NCBI GenBank assembly: GCA_002633115.1
Contig: NWBJ01000132.1
Span: 17,506-69,024, forward strand
Reading direction: 5' to 3'
DNA length: 51,519 bases
Source: Muribaculaceae bacterium Zag1
GTDB lineage: Bacteria; Bacteroidota; Bacteroidia; Bacteroidales; Muribaculaceae
The position numbers were made by a program, and so were the translations under genes. The notes beneath the pieces were generated by a model. That model saw only the letters and a list, made by a program, of their open reading frames with translations, searched no databases and was not told the DNA's origin. Of the stretch, positions 16,524 through 25,699 are shown one piece after another. How positions within the stretch are numbered: the first letter of the stretch is position 1; every line of letters begins with the position of its first letter.

Positions 16524-17666
16524 TTAGAACGCTTCGTTGATGCTGAAGATGAAGGAGGAGCAGTGGCGGCCAATGCCGTAGTCGAGGCGCACGTTGACGC
16601 GCTTTTTAAACTCCCACCGATACCCCACGCCGAAGTTGGGCAGCAGGTGATTGAACCTCAGCTCCTGGAAATTAGGAAAGATCTTACCGGCTCCAGCCCA
16701 CACGACAGCCCCGGAGCGCTTCCAGACATGCTGGCGCAGCTCCACGGTCAGCACCATGGCGCATTTGTCGCGATAGCGCCCCTCGTAATAGCCGCGCATC
16801 AGGTCGCTGCCGCCAAATGTCGACAGCAACGCCCACGGCGTGGCCCCATACGTGAAGCGGCCGTGGAATAGCGCGGCCACGACGCCGCCTTTCCACACCG
16901 GCTCATAGTGCGAAGCGGTAATCTCGGATACCGAGAAGTTGCCGCGATTGTACCAGCGCAGGAAGAACATCTGCGTTAGGTTGAGATACCAGCCGCTGTA
17001 GGCGTTATGTACATAGTCGCGAGTGTCGTAGCTGAGTATCGCGCCAAAGCCGAGCGCGGCGGTGCGATGGGGTTGGCCCTCCCACAGCCATACATTCTCG
17101 CGGTGCTTGCCGTTGACGTAGGCGTACTCGATGCGCGGACCCACAAACAGACGCCGCGCCACCTGGGCGGTGAAGCTCAGGTCAGCCTCGAGCTTGAAGT
17201 ATTTGTAGCTCGACTTGTTGGCATCTGAGCGCTCGCGGGCGTAGCCGATACCCCAAAAGTCGGTGTCGAACGATTGAAAATTGATGTCGTAGGCCAGGCG
17301 GAAGCGGTCGGCGGGAAATATGTTGAGGCCCTCGATGCCGATGTCGTAGAAGTTGCCGGTGGTAGCGTCGGCGGTGAGGGCCACGCTCGATGGCTGCAAC
17401 AGCGAGTCGGCCTCGTCGGTGCGGTACAGGCCAGCGGCCACCAAGCCGATGCCGAAGCCACGGTCGGAGGAGTAATGGGGTCCGCCGATGACGCTGAAGT
17501 CAAATTTCTTGTAGTCTTTGGGTTTGTTGGCCTCATCGAAGTAGCTGATGAATTTCCCAATGAGTCCCTTGCGCTGGACAGCAGTAGAGTCGGGGGCTGC
17601 CGCCGAGGCAGCCCATGGCCAGAGGGCCACGGCGAGGATGAACACTGTCACTGTGTAGGTCTTCAT
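16524..17666 (-). CDS. Omp85/BamA-superfamily outer-membrane beta-barrel protein
   Basis: A 380-residue exported barrel without POTRA domains. The signal peptide (to ~23) is followed by a short linker (GLIGKFISYFDEANKP) and a barrel beginning FDFSVIGGPHYSSDRGFGIG, the usual first strand of the surface-antigen (D15) fold. The L6-loop signature is visible as FGGSDLMRGYYEGRYRDK near 290, and the chain ends in phenylalanine (SINEAF). Bacteroidota have several such short Omp85 proteins; most are of unknown function, acting in lipid or protein handling at the outer membrane rather than as the essential BamA. Flanking gaps on both sides are repeat-rich, so it appears to be transcribed alone. Confidence 0.82.
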   Translation of the reverse strand: MKTYTVTVFILAVALWPWAASAAAPDSTAVQRKGLIGKFISYFDEANKPKDYKKFDFSVIGGPHYSSDRGFGIGLVAAGLYRTDEADSLLQPSSVALTADATTGNFYDIGIEGLNIFPADRFRLAYDINFQSFDTDFWGIGYARERSDANKSSYKYFKLEADLSFTAQVARRLFVGPRIEYAYVNGKHRENVWLWEGQPHRTAALGFGAILSYDTRDYVHNAYSGWYLNLTQMFFLRWYNRGNFSVSEITASHYEPVWKGGVVAALFHGRFTYGATPWALLSTFGGSDLMRGYYEGRYRDKCAMVLTVELRQHVWKRSGAVVWAGAGKIFPNFQELRFNHLLPNFGVGYRWEFKKRVNVRLDYGIGRHCSSFIFSINEAF

Positions 17667-17912
17667 TGTTGAAACGTAATTACAACATAAATAACAAATA
17701 TCAGTTTTTTATGTTGTGTAGTGTGCTTTCGTTTCACCAATTCGACCAAAAATCCCGCACCTCACACCAACGGTGAAATGAAAAATAAAGAATGAAAAAT
17801 GAAAAATGGCCATCCAGTGGAATGAAAAATGAATAATGAAAAATGAAAAATGGCCATCCGGGTGGGGGTCCGGATGGCCATTTTTCATTATTCATTTTTC
17901 ATTATTCATTCC
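17667..17912. repeat. ATGAAAAATG-word inverted repeat with CCATCCGG core
   Basis: ATGAAAAATGAATAATG words run from about 17776 to 17851. The centre at 17854-17877 reads CCATCCGGGTGGGGG then TCCGGATGG, and the complementary CATTTTTCATTATTCAT words follow to the prs stop codon. It lies 3' of prs and would form a long AT-rich hairpin. The same words and core recur at 35628-35675. Confidence 0.8.
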
Positions 17913-18857
17913 TCATTTGATGAGGTATTGCGAGGAGATGGATTCGTTTTCGTGGACGCGGCGGATGGTGTCGGCAAAGAGGCGAGCCACGGAGATGACC
18001 GTGCACTTGTGGCAATCCTTGGTGTAAGGGATTGAATTGGTGAAGATTATCTCCTGCAGCGGACTGGCATTGACCCTCTCCGTTGCCGGGTCGCTCATGA
18101 TGGCGTGGGTGCACAGGGCGCGCACGCTGGTAGCCCCATTCTCCACCATCAGCTCGGCAGCCTTGGTGATGGTGCCGGCCGTGTCGACCATGTCGTCGAT
18201 CAATATGATGTCTTTGCCCTCGACATCGCCAATCACCGTCATCTTCTCGACAACGTTGGCCTTGGCTCTCTGCTTGTGGCATAACACCAATGGCACATCG
18301 AGATATTTGGCGTAGCTGTTGGCGCGCTTGGCACCGCCCACGTCGGGGGTCGCGATCACCAGGTTGGGCAGGTGCAGCGACTGGATGTAGGGAATGAAAA
18401 CCGATGAGGCATAGAGGTGGTCGAGCGGGATGTCAAAGAATCCTTGTATCTGGTAGGCATGCAGGTCCATGGTGATCACGCGGTCAACCCCGGCAGTGGT
18501 GAGCAGGTTTGACACCAGCTTGGCTGCTATCGACACGCGAGGCTTGTCCTTGCGGTCCTGTCGAGCCCAGCCGAAGTAGGGGATTACAGCGATCACCGAC
18601 TTGGCCGAAGCCCTCTTGGCAGCGTCAATCATCAGGAGCAGCTCCATCAGATTGTCGGTGTTGGGGAAGGTCGACTGCACCAAGTACACTTCATGGCCTC
18701 GGATTGATTCTTCGAAGGATACCTCGAATTCGCCATCGGCGAAATGGAGGATGTTCATTTGGCCGAGTGGAACTCCGAGTTCTTGGCATATCTCTTCGGC
18801 TATGTACTTTGACTTAGTCCCAGAGAATACCTTTAATGGTGGCAAAGAATAGTTCAT
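17913..18857 (-). CDS. prs: Ribose-phosphate pyrophosphokinase (PRPP synthetase)
   Basis: Makes phosphoribosyl pyrophosphate from ribose 5-phosphate and ATP, feeding purine, pyrimidine, NAD, His and Trp synthesis. The 314-residue length is normal. Seen are FADGEFEV near 39-46, PYFGWARQDRK near 93-103 (ATP/flexible-loop region), DVGGAKRA near 172-179 and the PRPP-binding loop DDMVDTAGT at 221-229. The ATG at 18857 is unambiguous. A TAACTTTG element at 18908-18901 upstream on the same strand may be its -7 box, although no good -33 is seen. The 3' side is an ATGAAAAATG-word palindrome. Confidence 0.97.
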   Translation of the reverse strand: MNYSLPPLKVFSGTKSKYIAEEICQELGVPLGQMNILHFADGEFEVSFEESIRGHEVYLVQSTFPNTDNLMELLLMIDAAKRASAKSVIAVIPYFGWARQDRKDKPRVSIAAKLVSNLLTTAGVDRVITMDLHAYQIQGFFDIPLDHLYASSVFIPYIQSLHLPNLVIATPDVGGAKRANSYAKYLDVPLVLCHKQRAKANVVEKMTVIGDVEGKDIILIDDMVDTAGTITKAAELMVENGATSVRALCTHAIMSDPATERVNASPLQEIIFTNSIPYTKDCHKCTVISVARLFADTIRRVHENESISSQYLIK

Positions 18858-18900
18858 ATATGTTTTAGAAGTGAAAAGTCGTCTTTTCAGAAGTCTGGCA

Positions 18901-18908
18901 CAAAGTTA
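18901..18908 (-). promoter_or_regulatory. Possible -7 element of prs
   Basis: TAACTTTG on the minus strand, about 44 nt upstream of the prs ATG. No convincing TTTG is found at the right spacing, so only the -7 box is supported. Confidence 0.45.
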
Positions 18909-18950
18909 GAGATTTTTTAGGAAATCATTACTCTGTTTAGGCAAAAATTT

Positions 18951-20648
18951 TCAACTTCTCGACATTTTTTTGTGCGTGAACTTCCACACCATGGCTGAGC
19001 GGGGCTTAATCTTGACCTCGACAGGCCGTTCCCAGGTGATATTTCTGGTCGAGCTCTCGCCCGTGAGCAGGTCGGTGCCGCGATAGCGCCCAGGCGCCAT
19101 GTCGTACATGTCAAATGCCAGCTGCGGCAGGTTGACCTCGGCATCGGCCTCCATATTCGAGAAATTGGCCACAATCAGGATTGTGGTAGAGCCGTGGTGG
19201 CGCATGAAGGCGTAGAGCGAGTGGGGGTTGAATGACGGGTTGGCGTAGTTGACATACATCAGGTCGAAGAAATCGCCCTCCGAGATAGCCTTCTCGCGGT
19301 TGCACAGCGTCAGCACGCGGGTGTACAGGGCGCGCAGGCACTCCTGCTCGGCAGTGAGTATGCCGTTGCACTCGCCATGGTTGAGCCATTGCTGTATGGT
19401 GGGAATCACCCAGTAGTCAAATATGGTGGTGCGTCCATCGTCGCCGCTGTATCCGGCCTCGCCATGGGCATCCTCGCCCAGCTCCTGGCCGGCGTAGATC
19501 ATTACGGCTCCACGGTTGATCATCGCCGTCACAACAAGCGACGGCTCAACTTTCATGGCATCCCCGGCAAAGAATGGCGAGGCGTAACGGACCTCATCGT
19601 GATTCTCGAGGAAACAGAGCATATTCTGGTTGATGCCTTCGACCGACTGCCAGCACGATGTGATATTGGCAGCCGACACATTGTTGCGGTCTATGCCGTA
19701 GAGCGTGTCGTAGAGGCTAACCTTGTCGTAGAGATAGTCGAAGCCGCCCACCTCGATAAACGGGCGATACAGGCTGACGTCGTAGATCTCGGCTATGAAT
19801 TGCATCTTGGGGTATTTCTCCTTGATATTCGAGATTGCCCAGTGCCAGAAATCGAGCGGCACCATGTGGACCATGTCGCAGCGGAAACCGTCGACGCCCT
19901 TGGCCGACCAATAGCGCAGGATATGCAGCATCTTGAACCATGTGGGCGGTATCGGCGAGAAGCAGTGGTTGCCATTCCAGGGGTCTACGCCGTAGTTGAG
20001 CTTGACAGTGTCATACCAGTCATTCTTGCCGGGGTATGCGGTGTAGCAGTCGTTGCCCGACGCCTTGGCCGGAAACTCGACGTAGGCGTTGCGACCGTGG
20101 CCGAGGTCGACATCGACAGGTGAGAATTGCTGGCGGGTGATGTAGAAGAAATTGTTGCTGGGCGAGAAGAACATATCCACATTGTCGCCTTGGCCCAGAT
20201 CGCGGATGCCCACCGGCTTGGCGTCGCTGTGGTATTGGCGAGCCACATGGTTGGGCACAAAGTCCATGATCACCTTGAGCCCGGCCTCGTGGGTGCGCTT
20301 GATCAGAGCCTCAAATTCGGCAATGCGGTTGGGCACGTCGACAGCCAGGTCGGGGTCGATGCCATAGTAATCGGTGATGGCGTAGGGACTGCCGGCATGG
20401 CCCTTGATCACATGGGGGTTGTGGCGGGGTATGCCGTAGGCGGTGTAGTCGGCATCGTGGGCGTGCTCGATCACACCGGTGTACCATACGTGGGTGGCTC
20501 CCAACTTCTTGATTTCACTCAGGATGTGGGGAGTGATGTCGTTGAGCTTTCCTGAACCATTGTGCATAATGGTGCCATTGCGCAGAGGATTCTCGCAATA
20601 GTTGGTGAATAAGCGTGGTATTAGCTGATAGATTACTGGCTTTGCCAT
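18951..20648 (-). CDS. Cytoplasmic GH13 alpha-amylase-family glycoside hydrolase
   Basis: A 565-residue enzyme of glycoside hydrolase family 13, acting on alpha-glucans. Conserved regions are in order: DFVPNH at 129-134 (region I), GFRCDMVH with the nucleophile Asp258, FIAEIYD with the acid/base Glu287, and LENHDE with Asp351. The C-terminal beta domain (YAFMRHHGSTTILIVANFSN) is typical. It has no signal peptide, so it likely acts on internal glycogen-like or imported maltodextrin substrate, unlike the secreted Sus amylases. It starts directly after the stop of the patatin gene, with which it is probably co-transcribed. Family and catalytic residues are secure; the exact specificity is not. 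Confidence 0.92.
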   Translation of the reverse strand: MAKPVIYQLIPRLFTNYCENPLRNGTIMHNGSGKLNDITPHILSEIKKLGATHVWYTGVIEHAHDADYTAYGIPRHNPHVIKGHAGSPYAITDYYGIDPDLAVDVPNRIAEFEALIKRTHEAGLKVIMDFVPNHVARQYHSDAKPVGIRDLGQGDNVDMFFSPSNNFFYITRQQFSPVDVDLGHGRNAYVEFPAKASGNDCYTAYPGKNDWYDTVKLNYGVDPWNGNHCFSPIPPTWFKMLHILRYWSAKGVDGFRCDMVHMVPLDFWHWAISNIKEKYPKMQFIAEIYDVSLYRPFIEVGGFDYLYDKVSLYDTLYGIDRNNVSAANITSCWQSVEGINQNMLCFLENHDEVRYASPFFAGDAMKVEPSLVVTAMINRGAVMIYAGQELGEDAHGEAGYSGDDGRTTIFDYWVIPTIQQWLNHGECNGILTAEQECLRALYTRVLTLCNREKAISEGDFFDLMYVNYANPSFNPHSLYAFMRHHGSTTILIVANFSNMEADAEVNLPQLAFDMYDMAPGRYRGTDLLTGESSTRNITWERPVEVKIKPRSAMVWKFTHKKMSRS

Positions 20649-21455
20649 TTATTCAGGATTTTGTGGATTCTCCCACCAACCCTTTTCGATCAGAGCTTTG
20701 CGGGTCTGGGAGTATCCGGCGTTGAACATTTTATTCACTTCCTTGAGATTGAACACGTTGTATTGCGTAATCTCTTGGGTCACAATCGATAGGTCACACA
20801 TCTCCATGTCGAGATGCTGGTTGCTCTTGGCCATGAGCGAATATGTGCGCATAGCCATGTCGAAGATTGATGAGGGAGAGTAATCGCCATGGGCAACGGG
20901 GCTGACGTTGATGCCGATCAGCCTCTGGCATTTGTCACGTATGGTCCAGGCCGGCAGGTTGCGCAGCACCCCGCCGTCGCTGTAATTCACACCGTTGATA
21001 TTGACCGGAGGCATGACCACCGGTATGCTGCACGAGGCCATTATCCTCGGGCCTATCTCTCCAGTATGAAATTCTTCGGCTATCCCCTGATCCATATTTG
21101 TAACCCCTATGTAGCAAGGCATCCTCAAATCTTCGATCATCTTGTTGTGCCCTAAAGCTCGTGTGATGTAGCGAATAAATTTGTCGATGCGGATGATGCC
21201 GCCTTTGCCCCATGTAAGTTCTGTAAAGTCGGATACCTTGACGTCGGTGAACATGTCCAGTATCCTCTGTGGCCTGACGCCCGCCGCGTAGAGCACAGCC
21301 ACTATCGAGCCCGCACTCACCCCGGCCACTATGTCGGGTTTGAGTCCGGCCTCCTCTATGGCTTTTAGCGCCCCGGCTTCGGCCAGGCCTCGCGCGCCTC
21401 CGCCGCTCAGCGCAACCCCTAATTTGTAGGGTTTGCCCTGGGTAAGCTGTAGCAT
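20649..21455 (-). CDS. Patatin-like phospholipase
   Basis: A 268-residue lipid acyl hydrolase of the patatin/RssA type. The chain begins with [20 protein letters not shown] (oxyanion hole GGGARG), then the nucleophile elbow GVSAG, and later the dyad aspartate in the DGG motif ([13 protein letters not shown]). No signal peptide is seen, so it is a cytosolic or inner-face esterase. The frame is open to 21713 through the divergent valS start region. An ATG at 21476 is possible but would be nearly leaderless, so the ATG at 21455 ([11 protein letters not shown]) is preferred, matching the usual family N-terminus. The amylase gene begins immediately downstream. Confidence 0.88.
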   Translation of the reverse strand: MLQLTQGKPYKLGVALSGGGARGLAEAGALKAIEEAGLKPDIVAGVSAGSIVAVLYAAGVRPQRILDMFTDVKVSDFTELTWGKGGIIRIDKFIRYITRALGHNKMIEDLRMPCYIGVTNMDQGIAEEFHTGEIGPRIMASCSIPVVMPPVNINGVNYSDGGVLRNLPAWTIRDKCQRLIGINVSPVAHGDYSPSSIFDMAMRTYSLMAKSNQHLDMEMCDLSIVTQEITQYNVFNLKEVNKMFNAGYSQTRKALIEKGWWENPQNPE

Positions 21456-21484
21456 ATTTGATAACAAGTGTATCATCGCGGACG

Positions 21485-21492
21485 CAAAATTA
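21485..21492 (-). promoter_or_regulatory. -7 element of the patatin-amylase operon
   Basis: TAATTTTG on the minus strand. The predicted start near 21479 gives a leader of about 20 nt to the ATG at 21455. It is divergent from the valS promoter, the two -7 boxes being about 65 bp apart. Confidence 0.6.
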
Positions 21493-21537
21493 CGAAATTT
21501 TTCTGTCTTTAAAAGTATATTCTTTAATAAAGAACAC

Positions 21538-21565
21538 TTGAATTGGGAAAAAATCCGTAATTTTG
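21538..21565 (+). promoter_or_regulatory. Promoter of valS
   Basis: TTG at 21538-21540, 17 bp and TAATTTTG at 21558-21565. The leader to the valS ATG at 21646 is about 75 nt. No T-box motif was recognised in it. Confidence 0.6.
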
Positions 21566-21645
21566 CACCCAGAAATAACAAAATAAAGCCGAAGTCAGGC
21601 CCGGAGGGTCTAAACAGAGGCGTTTTCAAAAGAATTTTTACCGCA

Positions 21646-24366
21646 ATGGAAGAACTCGCTACAAAGTACAATCCTGCTGAGGTGGAAGAGAAATGGTACC
21701 AGTACTGGGACAAGCACGGGATGTTTCGCTCAGTGCCCGACCAGCGCCAACCCTACACCATAGTGATACCCCCGCCAAATGTGACCGGCATCTTGCACAT
21801 GGGCCACATGCTCAACAATACAATCCAGGACATACTCGTGCGCCGCGCCCGCCAAGAGGGCAAAAACGCCCTGTGGGTGCCCGGCACCGACCACGCCTCA
21901 ATATCGACCGAGACCAAGGTGATACAGAAATTGGCCAGCGAGGGCATCAAGAAGACTGACCTGACACGCGAGCAATTTCTCGAGCACGCCTGGGAGTGGA
22001 CACGCAAGCACGGCGGCATCATCCTGCAGCAGCTGCGCAAGCTCGGAGCCTCGTGCGACTGGGAGCGCACCGCCTTTACGATGGACGATGTGCGCTCCGA
22101 GAGCGTGATCCGCGTATTCTGCGACCTGTACGACAAGGGCCTCATCTATCGCGGCCTGCGCATGGTCAACTGGGACCCGCAGAACCGCACCGCCATCAGC
22201 GACGACGAGGTATTCTATGTCGAGGAGCACTCAAAGCTGTACTATCTGAAATATTACGTGGCCGACGATGATATGAGCGGCGAGACTGGCGAGGAGGGCG
22301 AGGTCGTGCATCGCGATGCCGAGGGTCGCCGCTACGCCGTGGTGGCTACCACTCGCCCCGAGACCATCATGGGCGATACCGCAATGTGCATCAACCCCAA
22401 GGACCCCAAGAACCAATGGCTCAAGGGCAAGAAGGTGATCGTGCCTCTGGTCAATCGAGTGATCCCCGTGATTGAGGACCGCTATGTCGAGATTGAATTC
22501 GGCACTGGCTGCCTCAAGGTGACCCCGGCCCACGACAAGAACGACTATATGCTGGGCAAGACCCACGACCTCGACACCATCGACATATTCAGCGAGGACG
22601 CTACCGTGTTGCCCATCGCCGCTGAGAATGCTGACGGCACAGTCAACCCTCTGACTGAGAAATATGTGGGCAAGGACCGATTTGAGGTGCGCGAGATGAT
22701 TACCAAGGACCTGGTAGATGCCGGCCTGATGGAGAAGATTGAGGACTACCAGAACAAGGTAGGCTGCTCAGAGCGCACTAAGGTGCCCATCGAGCCGCGC
22801 CTGTCGCTGCAATGGTTCATCAAGATGAAGCATTTCGCCGACATCTCGCTCAGCCCCGTGATGGAGGACTACATCAAATTCGTGCCGGAGAAGTACAAGA
22901 CCACATACCGCACTTGGCTCGAAAACATCCAGGACTGGTGCATCAGCCGCCAGCTGTGGTGGGGCCATCGCATCCCGGCCTACTATTTCACCGATGCCAA
23001 CGGCGAGCAGCAAATCGTCGTGGCCGAGACCCCCGAGAAAGCCCTCGAGAAGGCTCGCGCAATCATGCCTGAGCTAAAGGCTGAAGATTTGAGGCAAGAC
23101 CCCGACGCGCTCGACACTTGGTTCTCGAGTTGGCTGTGGCCGGTGTCGCTATTCAACGGCATCCTCGATCCGGGCAACGAGGAGATGAAATATTACTATC
23201 CCACCGCCACGCTGGTGACAGGGCCGGATATCATCTTCTTCTGGGTTGCCCGCATGATTATGGCCGGGTATGAGTACGCTGGCGACAAACCTTTCTCAAA
23301 TGTCTACTTCACCGGCATCGTGCGCGACAAGATTGGCCGCAAGATGTCGAAGATGCTCGGTAATTCGCCTGACCCGATCGAACTGATGGAGACCTACGGC
23401 GCCGATGGCGTGCGCATGGGCCTGATGCTTGCCGCCCCAGCTGGAAATGACATCATGTATGATGACAAGCTGGTGGAGCAGGGTCGCAATTTCTGTAATA
23501 AGATTTGGAATGCCTTCCGTCTGGTCAAGGGCTGGGAAGTTGACGATAAGCTGGAGCAGCCCGAGAGCTCGCGGCTCGCCGTCGAGTGGTTCGGCCACAA
23601 GCTCAACGAGGCTCTCGCCGAGATGGAGGATAGCTTCGGCAAGTTCCGCCTCAACGAGGCGCTGATGGTGGTGTACCGCTTGTTCTGGGACGAGTTCTCA
23701 TCGTGGTACCTCGAGATGGTCAAGCCGGCCTACCAGCACCCAATCGACAAGGCAACCTACGAGGCTACGCTCAACTATTTCGACATGCTGCTGCGTCTGC
23801 TGCACCCGTTCATGCCCTTTATCACCGAGGAGCTGTGGCAGCACCTGGCAGAGCGCGGAGCCGAGGAGTCGATAATGTACGCTCAGGTGCCTCTGGCAGC
23901 CGAGTATGACGCCAAGAAGGTTGCCGACATGGAATTTGCCAAGGAGATTATCACCGGAGTGCGCGGCGTGAGGGCCCAGAAGAATATCGCGCAGAAAGAG
24001 CCGCTGCAACTCAATGCTGTGGGCGCTGTGGATATGCCGCTTGAGAGCATCGTCAAGAAGCTCGCAAATCTCGAGACCCTCGCCGTGGGAGCAGAAAAGG
24101 ACCCCGCTGCCGCTACGTTCATGGTCGGTACGACCGAATTTAACGTGCCTCTCAAGGCTCAGATTGATGTGGCTGCCGAGCTCGAGAAGTTGCAAAAGGA
24201 ACTGACCCGCCTGCAAGGCTTCCGCGCCGGGGTGGAGAAGAAGTTGAGCAACGAGCGGTTTGTCAACAATGCTCCGGCTGCCGTGGTCGAGGTCGAGCGC
24301 CAGAAGCTGGCCGATGCCACCAGCAAGATCGAGAATATCCAGGCCACGATTGCTGCCTTGAAGTAA
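21646..24366 (+). CDS. valS: Valine--tRNA ligase
   Basis: Charges tRNA-Val with valine, a class Ia synthetase with an editing domain. The 906-residue protein has the HIGH motif as HMGH at 51-54 within [13 protein letters not shown], the CP1 editing domain with [12 protein letters not shown] near 230, and the KMSKS loop as KMSKM near 566-570 followed by LGNSPDP. The anticodon-binding domain and C-terminal coiled coil ([23 protein letters not shown]) complete it. The frame extends upstream to 21433, but the ATG at 21646 ([21 protein letters not shown]) is the family start. Its stop overlaps the ATG of the chromate transporter gene (TAATG), so the two are translationally coupled. Confidence 0.97.
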   Translation: MEELATKYNPAEVEEKWYQYWDKHGMFRSVPDQRQPYTIVIPPPNVTGILHMGHMLNNTIQDILVRRARQEGKNALWVPGTDHASISTETKVIQKLASEGIKKTDLTREQFLEHAWEWTRKHGGIILQQLRKLGASCDWERTAFTMDDVRSESVIRVFCDLYDKGLIYRGLRMVNWDPQNRTAISDDEVFYVEEHSKLYYLKYYVADDDMSGETGEEGEVVHRDAEGRRYAVVATTRPETIMGDTAMCINPKDPKNQWLKGKKVIVPLVNRVIPVIEDRYVEIEFGTGCLKVTPAHDKNDYMLGKTHDLDTIDIFSEDATVLPIAAENADGTVNPLTEKYVGKDRFEVREMITKDLVDAGLMEKIEDYQNKVGCSERTKVPIEPRLSLQWFIKMKHFADISLSPVMEDYIKFVPEKYKTTYRTWLENIQDWCISRQLWWGHRIPAYYFTDANGEQQIVVAETPEKALEKARAIMPELKAEDLRQDPDALDTWFSSWLWPVSLFNGILDPGNEEMKYYYPTATLVTGPDIIFFWVARMIMAGYEYAGDKPFSNVYFTGIVRDKIGRKMSKMLGNSPDPIELMETYGADGVRMGLMLAAPAGNDIMYDDKLVEQGRNFCNKIWNAFRLVKGWEVDDKLEQPESSRLAVEWFGHKLNEALAEMEDSFGKFRLNEALMVVYRLFWDEFSSWYLEMVKPAYQHPIDKATYEATLNYFDMLLRLLHPFMPFITEELWQHLAERGAEESIMYAQVPLAAEYDAKKVADMEFAKEIITGVRGVRAQKNIAQKEPLQLNAVGAVDMPLESIVKKLANLETLAVGAEKDPAAATFMVGTTEFNVPLKAQIDVAAELEKLQKELTRLQGFRAGVEKKLSNERFVNNAPAAVVEVERQKLADATSKIENIQATIAALK

Positions 24367-24944
24367 TGTTGTGGCAGTTATTCATAACCTTTTTTAAGAT
24401 TGGCGCATTCACCTTCGGTGGTGGATGGGCCATGATTTCTATTATCGAGAAGGAAGTGGTAGACAAGCGCCATTGGGTGACCAAGGAGGATTTTCTTGAC
24501 CAGCTCATTGTGGCTCAGTCGCTCCCGGGCCTGTTGGCAGCTAATATTGCCGTAGGCGTGGGCGATAAGATACGCGGTCGCATAGGCAGCATTATCTCGA
24601 CCATTGGCATCGTCCTCCCTTCTTTCTTGATGATTCTGATTATCGCCATATTCCTGACGCCTGACCTGATCAACCATAATCCCACATTGGCTGCCATCTT
24701 CAAGGGCATACGGCCAGCCGTGGTGGCTCTGATTATCGCACCGGTAATCACCACCGCCAAGACGGCAAAACTGAAGTGGAGCACAGCGTGGATTCCGGTC
24801 ATCGTGGCCCTGCTCATCTGGAGCAAATGGCCCATAGTCTCTAACCCCATCCTCTGGGTCGTCCTCGGAGCATTGCTCGGCGTGTGCTATGCACGCCGAG
24901 CAATGCTCCGAAGTCAAAAGTCAAAAGTCAAAAGTCAAGAGTGA
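24366..24944 (+). CDS. Chromate transporter half-protein (CHR family), N-terminal partner
   Basis: A 192-residue membrane protein of the short-chain CHR family, in which two homologous half-proteins encoded in tandem make one transporter for chromate or another oxyanion. The N-terminal signature FFKIGAFTFGGGWAMISIIEKE and LIVAQSLPGLLAANIAVGVG match the family, followed by about five hydrophobic helices. The natural C-terminus is disturbed: 24866-24910 is a perfect 19-bp inverted repeat inside the coding sequence, and the protein then ends in SQKSKVKSQE encoded by the AAAAGTC repeat, which also supplies the TGA stop. It overlaps valS by one base and is followed 68 bp later by its partner. Confidence 0.9.
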   Translation: MLWQLFITFFKIGAFTFGGGWAMISIIEKEVVDKRHWVTKEDFLDQLIVAQSLPGLLAANIAVGVGDKIRGRIGSIISTIGIVLPSFLMILIIAIFLTPDLINHNPTLAAIFKGIRPAVVALIIAPVITTAKTAKLKWSTAWIPVIVALLIWSKWPIVSNPILWVVLGALLGVCYARRAMLRSQKSKVKSQE

Positions 24945-25010
24945 AAGTTACTTTTGACTTGATACTCTTGACTTGATACTTTTGACTTTTGACTTTTGAC
25001 TTTTGACTTG
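24866..25010. repeat. Perfect 19-bp hairpin plus AAAAGTC-word inverted repeat
   Basis: 24866-24884 and 24892-24910 are perfectly complementary with a 7-nt loop and lie within the 3' end of the upstream CDS. They are followed at once by AAAAGTC words (24911-24936), the stop codon and reverse-complement GACTTTT words up to 25010. The whole region spans the end of one chromate-transporter half-gene and nearly touches the next start codon at 25013. Confidence 0.85.
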
Positions 25011-25012
25011 AT

Positions 25013-25585
25013 ATGATATATCTACGGCTTTTCTGGAGTTATCTTAAGATCGGACTCTTTGGGTTCGGTGGGGGATATGCCATGCTTGCTCTCATCGAGA
25101 ATGAGATTGTGGGCTCTGGGTGGATTACGGAGAAGATGTTTACCGACATCGTGGCTATCTCGCAGATGACCCCTGGCCCGATAGGCATCAACTCGGCCAC
25201 ATACATCGGCTATGTCGTGCCAGCCGAGTCGTCAGCGGCATTCTCTAATCCGTTTTGGGGGGTGCTGGGGGCTATTCTGTGCACCTTTACGGTGGTGCTG
25301 CCATCGTTTTTGTTGGTTGTCTACACGAGCCATCTGATCAGGAAGCATCATGACAGTTGGGTGGTCAAGGGCTTGTTTTCGGGCTTGCGTCCGGTGATTG
25401 TGGGCATGATCGCCTCGGCGGCAATGCTGCTGATGAATGGCGAAAACTTTGGCACCGATACGCGTGATGTCGTCTGGAGCATCTCGCTCTGCGCCGCGGC
25501 CTTTTGCGTCGTCTATTTCGCCAAAATCCACCCCATCTGGGTAATCATCGCTGCCGGCCTCGCCGGCTACTTCATCTTCATCTAA
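25013..25585 (+). CDS. Chromate transporter half-protein (CHR family), C-terminal partner
   Basis: A 190-residue membrane protein homologous to the preceding gene product. It has YLKIGLFGFGGGYAMLALIENE near the start and MTPGPIGINSATYIGYVV near 53-70, the second conserved CHR motif, then about five hydrophobic helices to the C-terminus. Short-chain CHR pairs work together as a heteromer in the inner membrane; the physiological substrate in anaerobic gut bacteria is uncertain. Its ATG comes right after the last GACTTTT repeat word. The stop at 25583-25585 touches a large TAAGGACATAA inverted repeat. Unlike its partner it has a normal-looking C-terminus. Confidence 0.9.
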   Translation: MIYLRLFWSYLKIGLFGFGGGYAMLALIENEIVGSGWITEKMFTDIVAISQMTPGPIGINSATYIGYVVPAESSAAFSNPFWGVLGAILCTFTVVLPSFLLVVYTSHLIRKHHDSWVVKGLFSGLRPVIVGMIASAAMLLMNGENFGTDTRDVVWSISLCAAAFCVVYFAKIHPIWVIIAAGLAGYFIFI

Positions 25586-25685
25586 GACCGTAAGGACACA
25601 AGCTACATAAGGACATAAAAATTGAAAACTACGTCATGAGTGTTTGGCCTTTTATGTCCTTATGTGGCTTATGTCCTTACGGTCT
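25585..25685. repeat. TAAGGACATAA-word inverted repeat
   Basis: Arms at 25585-25620 and 25650-25685 (36 bp) are complementary except for two positions, around a 29-nt loop. Each arm contains the word TAAGGACATAA. The structure fills the gap between the chromate transporter and folC and leaves about 14 bp before the folC start, so it may act as a terminator or attenuator. Confidence 0.85.
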
Positions 25686-25699
25686 AAAAAATTACTACT

